NCBI GenBank assembly: GCA_015522385.1
Contig: WAMJ01000183.1
Span: forward strand, 1 to 44,383
DNA: 44,383 bases
From: Candidatus Heimdallarchaeota archaeon
GTDB lineage: Archaea > Asgardarchaeota > Heimdallarchaeia > Heimdallarchaeales > Kariarchaeaceae
Direction: 5' to 3'
The stretch's first letter is position 1. Every line of letters starts with the position of its first letter. The position numbers and the translations under genes were made by a program. The notes beneath the pieces were generated by a model, which worked only from the letters and a program-made list of their open reading frames with translations, did no database searches and had not been told where the DNA came from. Below are positions 7,620 through 15,830 of the stretch, in pieces.

Positions 7620-8354
7620 TTGATATTTGATTACCAATGGCTGGCAATCATAGGGTTGTCTGCCACATTTTCCCTCATTGTTTTGATATACTATTACAGG
7701 AAGGACAGAATAGAGCCTGAACCCATATCTAGGATTGCTCTCGCGTTCGTCCTTGGAATACTCTCGACCCTTCTGGCCTTCATCCTATCATGGACATCTC
7801 TGGAGATCCTGAAGAGTGGGATTACGGATTCAGATACACTCACCATTCTATCTGCAGGAGGAATCGCTCCAGTAGTTGAAGAATTTAGCAAATTGTTAAT
7901 GGTTATCTACCTATCTAAGCATGCGAGTTTCGACGGTCCCCTTGATGGTTTGATCTACGGTTCTGCAGTTGGTGCAGGTTTCTCCTTTGCAGAGAATATA
8001 CTGTATGGTATAATTTTCACCATTGACGAGGGTCTTGTTGTTGGGCTTGGTGTGACTGTGCTCAGAGGTGCGATACAGATTCTAGGACATCCCCTCTACA
8101 CAGGTCTGGCAGGAGTAGGTGTTGGGATGTATAAGGTGAGGTTGCTTGACAGCAAATTCTCGAAGTACTGGCGAAGCGTCTTTCTCCACATGATCTGGAA
8201 TATCTCATCCATAGTATTCCCACTAGGGTTGATATTCGGAGCAGTAATTGGCTTTAGGTACCTACGCAGTGAATTCCGCTTTGCACAGGAGCTTGATCTC
8301 ATCGCATATTCGACAGGTTACTACGCTCGGAAAGAGGCAAATCTCAACCAATAG
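7620..8354 (+). CDS. PrsW-family intramembrane metalloprotease
   Basis: This 244-residue multi-span membrane protein carries the three conserved motifs of the PrsW/CAAX-protease-like group. They are EExxK in APVVEEFSKLL near residue 84, the FSFAEN motif, and the histidine motif QILGHPLYTGLAGVG, with a further His in FLHMIWN. About seven to eight hydrophobic segments are visible. Bacterial PrsW cleaves membrane-bound anti-sigma factors. Archaea lack such partners, so the substrate here is unknown. The start is TTG at 7620 (IFDYQWLAIIG follows), supported by the TATA box upstream. It is followed 45 bases later by panB, which has its own promoter. Confidence 0.88.
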   Translation: MIFDYQWLAIIGLSATFSLIVLIYYYRKDRIEPEPISRIALAFVLGILSTLLAFILSWTSLEILKSGITDSDTLTILSAGGIAPVVEEFSKLLMVIYLSKHASFDGPLDGLIYGSAVGAGFSFAENILYGIIFTIDEGLVVGLGVTVLRGAIQILGHPLYTGLAGVGVGMYKVRLLDSKFSKYWRSVFLHMIWNISSIVFPLGLIFGAVIGFRYLRSEFRFAQELDLIAYSTGYYARKEANLNQ

Positions 8355-8367
8355 CTCAGAGGAAAAG

Positions 8368-8375
8368 ACTATTAT
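8368..8375 (+). promoter_or_regulatory. TATA-like box of panB
   Basis: ACTATTAT at 8368-8375 is centred about 28 bases before the ATG of panB at 8400. This fits the leaderless pattern seen for its neighbours. Confidence 0.4.
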
Positions 8376-8399
8376 CCTCATAGAGTACAACCAAATTGT

Positions 8400-9212
8400 A
8401 TGGCTAAAAGGTTGGTCAACGATATAATACGGATGAAGCACGATGGTCAAAAAATCGTTGAATTGACCGCGTATGACTTCACATTCGCTCGCATGATGGA
8501 CGAGACAGATTCCGTGGATATATTCCTTGTCGGGGATTCATTGGGGATGGTCGTTCAGGGGCATCCGACCCCCATACCTGTTACGGTCGAACAGATGATA
8601 TATCATGTGGAGATGGTCAGTCGAGCTACGAAGAATGCACTTGTGATCGCTGATATGCCCTTTATGAGTTACCAGATCAATGAGAGCAAAGCTCTTGAGA
8701 ACGCGGGTAGGATGATACAGGAGGGTGGTGCCAATGCGGTAAAGCTCGAGGGTGCGGGGAGGAATGTACAGACAATTCGCACGCTTGTCGAGATTGGTAT
8801 TCCCGTTCAGGGTCATGTCGGACTGACTCCCCAGTCTTACAACAAACTGGGATGGAAGGTGCAGGGGAAGACTAGGAAGGCAGTCGAACAGCTGAAAAAT
8901 GACGCGTTGAAGCTCCAAGACGCAGGTGTTTTCTCAGTAGTTCTAGAAGCTGTTCCGGTAGAGGCTGCTCGAATTGTTACAGAGGCACTCGATATTCCCA
9001 CGATTGGTATAGGGGCAGGAAAGCACTGTGACGGTCAAGTTCTTGTGATGCACGATATGCTAGGGATGGGGGACTACGCACGGGTTTTCGTGAAAGAATA
9101 TGCCCAGATTAAGCCAATTATCCAGGATGCGATTAGAAAATATTCTACTGAGGTGAAGAGTGGGGAATTTCCAGGGGATAAGTATGCGTACAAGTCAGGA
9201 ATAGACGAGTGA
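8400..9212 (+). CDS. panB: 3-methyl-2-oxobutanoate hydroxymethyltransferase (ketopantoate synthase)
   Basis: This 270-residue TIM-barrel enzyme transfers a hydroxymethyl group from methylene-tetrahydrofolate (or an equivalent C1 donor) to 3-methyl-2-oxobutanoate, making ketopantoate for coenzyme A synthesis. Family landmarks run through the whole length: TAYDFTFARMMD, LVGDSLGMVVQGH, ADMPFMSYQ, AVKLEGAG, GIPVQGHVGLTPQS, VLEAVP with the catalytic Glu, and IGIGAGKHCDGQVLVMHDMLG. The metal-binding Asp lies in the VGDS segment. Length and motifs match full-length PanB. The ATG start has a TATA-like element about 28 bases upstream. No other pantothenate genes lie nearby. Confidence 0.97.
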   Translation: MAKRLVNDIIRMKHDGQKIVELTAYDFTFARMMDETDSVDIFLVGDSLGMVVQGHPTPIPVTVEQMIYHVEMVSRATKNALVIADMPFMSYQINESKALENAGRMIQEGGANAVKLEGAGRNVQTIRTLVEIGIPVQGHVGLTPQSYNKLGWKVQGKTRKAVEQLKNDALKLQDAGVFSVVLEAVPVEAARIVTEALDIPTIGIGAGKHCDGQVLVMHDMLGMGDYARVFVKEYAQIKPIIQDAIRKYSTEVKSGEFPGDKYAYKSGIDE

Positions 9213-9254
9213 GAAAAGCAATTATGTCTACTTATTAAATTAGTCAAGGAATGA

Positions 9255-10172
9255 ATGAATATTAATATAAATCCACATACATCCCTAAAGTTGATCAGAA
9301 TTACAGCAATAGACTACGTCAAGCTACTGAGACCTATCAATGTGTTCATGGTATCAGCCATGGCTCTGGCAGGTGTATTCTTTGGGAACCCCAATTCCCC
9401 TCTAACAACCTATGTCTTGGCAGTTGTTGTTGCCACATCCTACACAGGAATCGCGATGATCCACAATGATCTATTAGACATCGATATAGACCGGATAAAT
9501 GCTCCGAATCGTGCCCTCCCCTCTGGGCGGGTCTCAAAGAAAGAGGCAGTCATTTACATGCTTATTCTCTTTGTCATAGGGAGCATCAGCGGTGCATTTC
9601 TCTCCCCCGAAAGCGCCCTTATTATGGTTCTCACTCTCGTACTGTCACTGAGCTACAATGCTCGGTTAAAGAAGATGGGTTTTATAGGAAACTTAACTGT
9701 CGGTATAACTGCTACATCTGCATTCCTCTACGGTGATGCAGCAGCCAGTGGTTGGGATAACTTCTGGCCATTCATAAACTGGACTGCCTCTATCTACCTC
9801 TTTATTATTTCAGCCTTCCTCAACACTGGAAGGGAAGTGTGTAAGGGGATCATGGATACAAAGGGTGATGCAAAGTATGGCGTGCAGACGATAGCGGTTC
9901 TCTATGGCAAGAAGGTTGCTGCATATTTTGTCCTAGTGCTTGTCGGATTCGCCCTATCAATGACCATCATTCCCGTACTAAATGGAGTCTTTGGTTGGAT
10001 ATTCTATATAGGGCTTGCGGCATTTATAGTTCTCATCCTTGTTATTGGAATCCCCCTCGTACGTAATCCAAACTACCAGACTGCCAAACGGTTCAAAAAC
10101 TGGCTTCACCCACTGATGCTCCTTATGCTTATCCTCATTGTCATTGATAAGATAGTATTCAGTTATCTCTAA
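9255..10172 (+). CDS. UbiA-family prenyltransferase, DGGGP-synthase-like
   Basis: This 305-residue integral membrane protein belongs to the UbiA superfamily. The first Asp-rich motif is NDLLDIDIDRINAPNR near residues 71-86, and the second is DTKGDAKYG near 197-205; both bind Mg2+-diphosphate. About eight to nine membrane helices can be seen. The phrase INAPNRALPSG is common in archaeal digeranylgeranylglyceryl phosphate synthase, which adds the second geranylgeranyl chain during ether-lipid synthesis. Other UbiA enzymes (menaquinone or tocopherol-like pathways) cannot be excluded. The ATG at 9255 is used; the earlier ATG at 9251 is out of frame and meets a stop. The 3' end overlaps the convergent nitrilase gene by 4 bases. 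Confidence 0.88.
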   Translation: MNININPHTSLKLIRITAIDYVKLLRPINVFMVSAMALAGVFFGNPNSPLTTYVLAVVVATSYTGIAMIHNDLLDIDIDRINAPNRALPSGRVSKKEAVIYMLILFVIGSISGAFLSPESALIMVLTLVLSLSYNARLKKMGFIGNLTVGITATSAFLYGDAAASGWDNFWPFINWTASIYLFIISAFLNTGREVCKGIMDTKGDAKYGVQTIAVLYGKKVAAYFVLVLVGFALSMTIIPVLNGVFGWIFYIGLAAFIVLILVIGIPLVRNPNYQTAKRFKNWLHPLMLLMLILIVIDKIVFSYL

Positions 10173-10927
10173 TGGATCCACTTGTCAGACCTTACATCGA
10201 ACTGTGACTTGAACCTCTGTACAACTGATAGATCGATCTCTTTTGTACATGTCTCTTCCTTATCCGAGAGGTGGCAAATGGCCTCCCCGTACGGATCGAA
10301 TATTACGGAGTTTCCCCCGTATGTGTACTCTGGATCTGTCCCTACCCTGTTAACTGCAATTACAAAAATCTGATTTTCAATTGCTCTCGCTCTAGCCAAT
10401 GCAACCCAATGTGAGATCCTTGTATTTGGCCACTCTGCACTGACAAGAAGAATTTCCGAGCTCCTACTTGCAAGTCTTTGATATATCTCAGGGAATCTAA
10501 GGTCATAGCAGATAGAGAGTCCTAGCCTGTGACCTTGCAGTTCCGCTGTCACGATATCCCGCCCATGCGCAAAGATATCTTTCTCTCCCATTGGCCCGAA
10601 TAGATGACTTTTCCTGTACTTGGATACTAAGGTTCCTTTGTTCACAAGGATGCCGGTATTGTAGTACTTCCCGTCATCAAGTTCTGCTATCGAGCCATAT
10701 ATCGCTATTCCCTCTTTCAGGGACAGTCGAGTTATCCAGTCCAGTGCGCCACCTTTACCACCAGAAAATGCACTTTGATGTATGCTCTCGGGGTGGTATC
10801 CTGTTAGAAACAGTTCTGGAAGTACTACCAGTTCCCCCCCGATCCCTTCTAACTTCGCCTCTATGTTAGAGAAATTTACTTCTGGCTTCCCAAACACGAC
10901 ATCGGTCTGTAGTAAAGTGACCTTCAC
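10169..10927 (-). CDS. Carbon-nitrogen hydrolase (nitrilase superfamily, omega-amidase-like)
   Basis: This 252-residue enzyme has the Glu-Lys-Cys triad of the nitrilase superfamily. Glu lies in VVLPELFLTGY near residue 38, Lys in VSKYRKSHLFG, and Cys in LSICYDLRFPEIY. The CYDLRFPE phrase and the short length fit the Nit2/YafV (omega-amidase) branch, which removes ammonia from 2-oxosuccinamate or 2-oxoglutaramate. The exact amide is an inference. The start is GTG at 10927. It is the only minus-strand gene between 4.7 and 12.4 kb and overlaps the end of the UbiA gene by 4 bases. Confidence 0.87.
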   Translation of the reverse strand: MKVTLLQTDVVFGKPEVNFSNIEAKLEGIGGELVVLPELFLTGYHPESIHQSAFSGGKGGALDWITRLSLKEGIAIYGSIAELDDGKYYNTGILVNKGTLVSKYRKSHLFGPMGEKDIFAHGRDIVTAELQGHRLGLSICYDLRFPEIYQRLASRSSEILLVSAEWPNTRISHWVALARARAIENQIFVIAVNRVGTDPEYTYGGNSVIFDPYGEAICHLSDKEETCTKEIDLSVVQRFKSQFDVRSDKWIH

Positions 10928-11009
10928 AATAATTTTTCAACAGGGTGGTACATAAGATGTTGGTCTGCATCTTGAAGTTAATTAGATCGATTTCTTGAAT
11001 TAGTATTGA

Positions 11010-12110
11010 ATGAGTGATTTGACTGCTCTCTACGCTAAGGCCAAATCTGGTTCCCCAGACGCGATGTACCAATTGGCCATTGAGCTAGAGAAGGAAGACC
11101 TAGATGGAGCAAAGTCATGGCTCAAGATGGCCGCGGAAAATGGACATGTCAGTTCGATGAGCAAGCTCGGTCTCCTCCTGATGTCTGAGAACGACTTTGA
11201 TGGGGCAAAACAGTGGTTGAGAATGGCTGCAGAAGAGGGGGATCTTCCCTCCATGTCCAATCTTGGTCTTCTTCTGAAGAACTTGGGTGAGATTGACCAG
11301 GCAGAGAACTGGTACAAGATCGCAGCTGTTCAGGGACATGCCCAAGCTATGATCAATCTCGCTGGACTGAACTTTGACACTGGTAGGGAAGAAGAAGGAG
11401 AGCAGTGGCTGGTCAAAGCTGCTGAGGCAGGTGAACCACGTGCCTATTTGTACTTGGGAGACCGCCTTGCTGAGAAGGAGGATTTTGAGGGTAGTAGAGT
11501 CCAGTTCCAGAAGGCCTACGATCTTGGTGTACTCGATGGTTTGATTTCAATCGGGCAGACTTACCTTATCGAGAACGACTTTGAGAATGCAGAGAGGTTC
11601 TACAGGGATAATCTGGAAAATGGTGGGCTCGGGTTTGTACTTAATCTCAGCCACACTTTGTTACAGCTAGGCAAGGTGGATGAGGCTATCCAACTTCTGC
11701 AGGAACATGCAGATAGGGGAGCAGTCGAGGCCATGTATAATCTTGGTGTTATCTACCAAGAGAGAGATGAGATAGAGGAGTCGATTAAGTGGTACACAAT
11801 GAGCGGTAAAAAAGGGTACGCACCCGCGTACCACAATCTCGGGATTATCTACGAACCCCTCGATAAGGTCGCGGCAATATCTGCTTACAGGAATGCCTTT
11901 GAAAAAGGAGTGCTCCAGTCAGGGATCAACCTCGGTCTCCTTCTTGAGGAGACTGGTGACATAGACGAAGCTCTTGAGATCTATAAGAAAGCCGCAAATG
12001 AGGGATTTGTTCCTGCAATGGAGGCACTTGTGGAGATATTCGAGGAAAGGGGGGACGTAGCCAGTGCCGAAGAATGGAAAAGAAAGCTAGAACTCCTCCA
12101 CTCGCACTGA
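11010..12110 (+). CDS. Sel1-like/TPR repeat protein
   Basis: This 366-residue protein consists almost wholly of tandem helix-turn-helix repeats of about 33-36 residues. The Sel1 consensus is clear in units such as AKSWLKMAAENGHVSSMSKL, AKQWLRMAAEEGDLPSMSNL and AENWYKIAAVQGHAQAMINL, and continues to the C terminus in ALEIYKKAANEGFVPAMEAL. About ten repeats can be counted. Such proteins are adaptor scaffolds in bacteria and eukaryotes. No enzymatic domain or signal peptide is visible. The ligand is unknown. It starts with ATG at 11010, and the upstream gene is divergent. Confidence 0.9.
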   Translation: MSDLTALYAKAKSGSPDAMYQLAIELEKEDLDGAKSWLKMAAENGHVSSMSKLGLLLMSENDFDGAKQWLRMAAEEGDLPSMSNLGLLLKNLGEIDQAENWYKIAAVQGHAQAMINLAGLNFDTGREEEGEQWLVKAAEAGEPRAYLYLGDRLAEKEDFEGSRVQFQKAYDLGVLDGLISIGQTYLIENDFENAERFYRDNLENGGLGFVLNLSHTLLQLGKVDEAIQLLQEHADRGAVEAMYNLGVIYQERDEIEESIKWYTMSGKKGYAPAYHNLGIIYEPLDKVAAISAYRNAFEKGVLQSGINLGLLLEETGDIDEALEIYKKAANEGFVPAMEALVEIFEERGDVASAEEWKRKLELLHSH

Positions 12111-12150
12111 TCCTACAAATCCTTTTAATCCTTTATTTCCAGACCTACTT

Positions 12151-12453
12151 GTGGACACAATTTACGCAATTCTGAGGACAACAGCTCTAAGGGATGGAAG
12201 GATATCTGACGATGAGGCAAAAACGCTGGACTCTATAATTCAGGAGTTAGATGGGTATTCTCGTGTTCTGGTCAAGGCCATGGAAGATGGGATAATTGAC
12301 TCCGAGGAGAAGAAAGAATTGGACAAGTGGCGGAAGAGGGTATGGAACAAGGCAGTGGAGGTTGTCACTGAAGACGGGGTAATAAATGAGGATGAGCACG
12401 AGCTCCTTCTAAGCCTTGTTGAAATCATTAATACTCTTGAGGCGAGGGAATAG
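12151..12453 (+). CDS. Small acidic helical protein with three DG-[IV] motifs (TerB-like)
   Basis: This 100-residue acidic protein contains three similar segments: LRDGRISDDEAKTL, MEDGIIDSEEKKEL and TEDGVINEDEHELL. Each has the form [D/E]DG-x-I-x-x-(D/E)E followed by a helix, as in TerB-type domains, where such Asp-Gly turns bind metal. They resemble degenerate EF-hands but lack the full 12-residue loop. The assignment to the TerB superfamily is tentative. It starts with GTG at 12151, 40 bases after the Sel1 gene. Its stop codon directly abuts the stop of the convergent DUF47 gene. Confidence 0.65.
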   Translation: MDTIYAILRTTALRDGRISDDEAKTLDSIIQELDGYSRVLVKAMEDGIIDSEEKKELDKWRKRVWNKAVEVVTEDGVINEDEHELLLSLVEIINTLEARE

Positions 12454-13083
12454 CTACTCCGCAGAAAATTTGTACACCATAAGTTCAATGATCTCTGCTG
12501 TATCCCTCATCCGTTGAACAGTTGCAGCTGTTCTCTTCATAATCCGTTCTACAGCTGTAAACTGCTTCCATGCATTTTCTCCGTTGAGGGATTTGAAATA
12601 ATCTGTCTCCAACTCGAAGGTCAGATCCACGATCTTGTCTCTATTGTCCTCTATCTTCCCAGTGAGTTTGAGCGCCTGTGAAAAATTAGTGAAGAGGTTG
12701 ACAATCGCATCGTTGACATACTCAGCCACAAGTTTCAGCAGTTTGGAGACAGGTGTTGCTCTCTCGACAAAGTCGCTTGGAACTGCTCCCGCGAATACGT
12801 GCATCGTCCGGGCTGCGATGGCGAAATTATCGAGTGTATCGTCAATTCGCCTGAGGAGCTTTGCCCTCTCCAGTGTTAGGTAGGGCGCATTCTTCTGTGT
12901 TGAGTAATGAGCATCTAGCTTCGCTTGGAGCTCATCTCCCTTACTCTCGAGCTCATTAAGCCTATTGTACATTTCTTCAATCAGCTCGACTCTGAGCATC
13001 TTCGCATAGCACTCACCTGCTTCTTGGACAACCTGTCCAAGTTCGATGAATAGTTCCTTCTGTTCTTTCCTTGTAAGTTTCAT
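12454..13083 (-). CDS. DUF47/PhoU-like partner of the phosphate transporter
   Basis: This 209-residue all-helical protein belongs to the DUF47 (TIGR00153, PhoU-like) family. Typical phrases are LRRIDDTLDNFAIAARTMHVF and IEDNRDKIVDLTFELE. These proteins form PhoU-like four-helix bundles and are almost always encoded next to PiT phosphate transporters, which they are believed to regulate. The start is set at the ATG at 13083 (MKLTRKEQKELF), five bases after the PiT stop. The frame is open to 13119 but that would overlap the PiT gene. It shares a transcription unit with PiT. Confidence 0.9.
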   Translation of the reverse strand: MKLTRKEQKELFIELGQVVQEAGECYAKMLRVELIEEMYNRLNELESKGDELQAKLDAHYSTQKNAPYLTLERAKLLRRIDDTLDNFAIAARTMHVFAGAVPSDFVERATPVSKLLKLVAEYVNDAIVNLFTNFSQALKLTGKIEDNRDKIVDLTFELETDYFKSLNGENAWKQFTAVERIMKRTAATVQRMRDTAEIIELMVYKFSAE

Positions 13084-13088
13084 TTGTA

Positions 13089-14075
13089 TCACCCAATAAA
13101 GAGATTGACCACACCCCATGTAAGAAGCACCCCTAGCCCTGCTACAAAGGGTGTCCCGACCGCACTTATCGTAATCCTCTTCACGGTTTTCATGTTCACG
13201 TCAACGTCATAGGCCTTTCCTGTACCGATAAAAGCTGCTACGAGGATATGGGTGCCTGACACGGGTATACCAAGGCTTGCTGCTACAAAGGTGATAATGG
13301 CCGTGGAGAATTGGATCGCAACTGCCGAGGTCGGACTGAGAGTCACTATATCATTTCCCAGAGACTTCAAGACTCGTCTTCCAACAATGATCAACCCGAT
13401 GCCCATCCCCACACCTCCAATGAGTAGTGGGATTCTTGCATATAATGAATTTCCACTTTGGTCTGCAAGCTGGATAAATGCCCCCATCAATGGAGCAGCT
13501 GCATTGGAGACATCATTTGCTCCCCTTGAGAACGAGGTCAAAGTTACTGAGAGGAGGAGGATGGTGATGAACCACGACTCAAGTCTGTCGACGTCATCTA
13601 GACCCTTGACATACCTCTTTTTGAGCCAGAGGATGAGCTTCATGATCCCGTAGGCTCCGAAGAATCCGATTAGTGGTGAGGTTATCCAGCTGAAGACAAT
13701 CTTGACAATTGTTGCTGATTCTACATTGTAGCCAAGAAGAAGTGAGAGCGTAACTGTCGCCCCCACCATGGTGTGTGTGGTCGAGAGAGGCAGTCCCTTC
13801 CACGATCCTATAATGAGAAGAACTGCTACGGTGATGAGAATTGTCAGGCTCTGTGCGAAGGTGAAGGGTGAGTCTGATATCTCGGTACCGACGGTCTTTG
13901 CAACATTGAACCCAAAGGTCAATGCCCCAATCAGCAGGACTCCGCTACCTAGCACGACTGCTTGGTTAATCGAGAGACGCCTGATGCCGACGACAGTAGC
14001 CCACGTCTCGTCGTTTGCTCCAATGGCAATGGCTAAGAGCCCCGCGACTGATCCGAGTATAACTAACTCTTCCAT
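13089..14075 (-). CDS. PiT-family inorganic phosphate transporter
   Basis: This membrane protein of about 328 residues has two related halves, each with the PiT signature. The N-terminal half has AIGANDETWATVVG and PLSTTHTMVG; the C-terminal half has FSRGANDVSNAAAPL and GIPVSGTHILVAA. About ten membrane helices are visible. PiT proteins carry phosphate with a cation (H+ or Na+). The ATG at 14075 is used; a TTG one codon upstream (14078) is equally possible, and a TATA-like AAAGAATATT lies about 27-30 bases above. The DUF47 partner follows five bases downstream. Confidence 0.95.
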   Translation of the reverse strand: MEELVILGSVAGLLAIAIGANDETWATVVGIRRLSINQAVVLGSGVLLIGALTFGFNVAKTVGTEISDSPFTFAQSLTILITVAVLLIIGSWKGLPLSTTHTMVGATVTLSLLLGYNVESATIVKIVFSWITSPLIGFFGAYGIMKLILWLKKRYVKGLDDVDRLESWFITILLLSVTLTSFSRGANDVSNAAAPLMGAFIQLADQSGNSLYARIPLLIGGVGMGIGLIIVGRRVLKSLGNDIVTLSPTSAVAIQFSTAIITFVAASLGIPVSGTHILVAAFIGTGKAYDVDVNMKTVKRITISAVGTPFVAGLGVLLTWGVVNLFIG

Positions 14076-14211
14076 CAATCCTGAAGTAACCCTCTCCTTA
14101 AAGAATATTCTCCCCTTTGATTCACTAAATCAACCAATTATTTCGAAAGGATGCATCTGAGCTAGTGTTCAAAACATAGGATTAAAGTTTTGTTAGAATA
14201 TGGACGTCTGA

Positions 14212-15819
14212 ATGAAGAGGACTGTTAGATCAGATGTTCTTGTCATAGGATCTGGATTGGCTGGATTGAATCTAAGCATCAAACTATCCAAGAATTCGGA
14301 TCATTCCATCTCCCTAATCACAAAGAAAGAACTAAGTGACAGTAATACACAGCATGCCCAAGGAGGAATCGCAGCAGTTCTCTCAGAGCATGATAGCTTT
14401 GACTCACATATCGAGGACACCCTAATCGCCGGTGATGGGCTCTGTCGGAGGGACGCTGTTGAATTCATAATCAAGAAGGGACCCGTTGCTATCCAAACTC
14501 TCAAGGAGTATGGTGTCAGGTTCGACAAGGGAGAGAGCCAACTCATCGATCTCGGACGAGAGGGTGGACATCACATCCGAAGGGTTGCTCATGTCAAGGA
14601 CACGACTGGTCTGGCCATCGAGAATGCATTAGTAAGACAAGTGAAGAATTGCCAAAATATTGAGATATTCGAGTACCATTCGGCGATCGACCTCATCCTT
14701 GTAAACGGGAGGGTTATTGGTGCTTATGTCCTCGATTGCAGAAGCAACGAGGTTACTGTCTTCGAAGCCAAGGTCACTGTCTTGGCCAGTGGTGGAGCAG
14801 GGAAGGTCTTCCTGTACACCACGAATCCAGACACCGCGTCGGGTGACGGGATAGCGATTGCCTATCGAGCAGGAGCTGAGATCTCCAATATGGAATTTAC
14901 TCAGTTCCATCCCACGCTCTACTACAATCCCGAGTACAAGAATTTTCTCATCTCTGAAGCCTTAAGGGGTGAGGGTGCAGTCCTCAAGACAATTGATGGT
15001 CGGAGAATTATGAAGGGTAAGCATGAACTTGAGGATCTAGCTCCGAGAGATATAGTCGCCAGAGCCATCGATCATGAAATGAAGTACACTGGTGATGACT
15101 ATGTCTACCTAGATATCACACATCACAGCGAGGAATTCCTTAGGGACAGGTTCCCTGGAATATTTCACACTCTCGAACAGTTCGGGCTGAACATGGCAGA
15201 GAACCCCATCCCTGTGGTTCCTGCGTCACACTACACTGTTGGGGGAATAAGGGCGAGTGTCAGGGGGGAGACGAGTCTTCCTGGTCTATATGCAATCGGT
15301 GAGGTATCAAATACTGGTTTGCACGGTGCGAACCGACTGGCAAGCAACTCCCTTCTGGAAGCCACAGTCACCTCAACTGCATGTGCTGAGCATATAATTG
15401 ACTTGCTTGACAAGAACGACATCCCACACTACTGTGCCAAAGAGTGGATAAGTGGTGATGCGGTAGACAGTGATGAGGCGGTCATTATTTCAAACAACTG
15501 GGCAGAGCTGAGGCGTTTCATGTGGAATTATGTTGGTATTGTCCGTACAACTAAAAGGTTGATGAGGGCTAAGACGAGAATCGATGTCCTCCGGAAAGAG
15601 GTAGATGAATACTATTGGAGATTCAAGGTTACACCACATATTCTTGAGCTCAGGAACCTAGTCGATGTAGCAGATCTGACTGTTCGATCTGCCCTTTTCA
15701 GGAAGGAAAGTAGGGGTACTCACTACACAAGTGACTATCCCGAGAGGTCAGAGGACTCACGGGACACAATAATCCAGAAGAATTTAGGTATATACTACTC
15801 TGAGATCATAAAAAATTAG
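14212..15819 (+). CDS. nadB: L-aspartate oxidase
   Basis: This 535-residue flavoprotein oxidises L-aspartate to iminoaspartate, the first step of de novo NAD synthesis. The FAD-binding motif is VLVIGSGLAGLNLSIKL near residues 9-25, followed by NTQHAQGGIAAVL near 44-56, which separates NadB and succinate dehydrogenase flavoproteins from other oxidases. Substrate-site phrases are FTQFHPT, RGEGAVL and ASHYTVGGI, and a GLHGANRLASNSLLEA segment binds FAD. The C-terminal helical domain is complete. The ATG start sits after a short AT-rich leader. No nadA or nadC is next to it, so the rest of the pathway is elsewhere. Confidence 0.95.
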   Translation: MKRTVRSDVLVIGSGLAGLNLSIKLSKNSDHSISLITKKELSDSNTQHAQGGIAAVLSEHDSFDSHIEDTLIAGDGLCRRDAVEFIIKKGPVAIQTLKEYGVRFDKGESQLIDLGREGGHHIRRVAHVKDTTGLAIENALVRQVKNCQNIEIFEYHSAIDLILVNGRVIGAYVLDCRSNEVTVFEAKVTVLASGGAGKVFLYTTNPDTASGDGIAIAYRAGAEISNMEFTQFHPTLYYNPEYKNFLISEALRGEGAVLKTIDGRRIMKGKHELEDLAPRDIVARAIDHEMKYTGDDYVYLDITHHSEEFLRDRFPGIFHTLEQFGLNMAENPIPVVPASHYTVGGIRASVRGETSLPGLYAIGEVSNTGLHGANRLASNSLLEATVTSTACAEHIIDLLDKNDIPHYCAKEWISGDAVDSDEAVIISNNWAELRRFMWNYVGIVRTTKRLMRAKTRIDVLRKEVDEYYWRFKVTPHILELRNLVDVADLTVRSALFRKESRGTHYTSDYPERSEDSRDTIIQKNLGIYYSEIIKN

Positions 15820-15830
15820 ATTCTGCTTGT

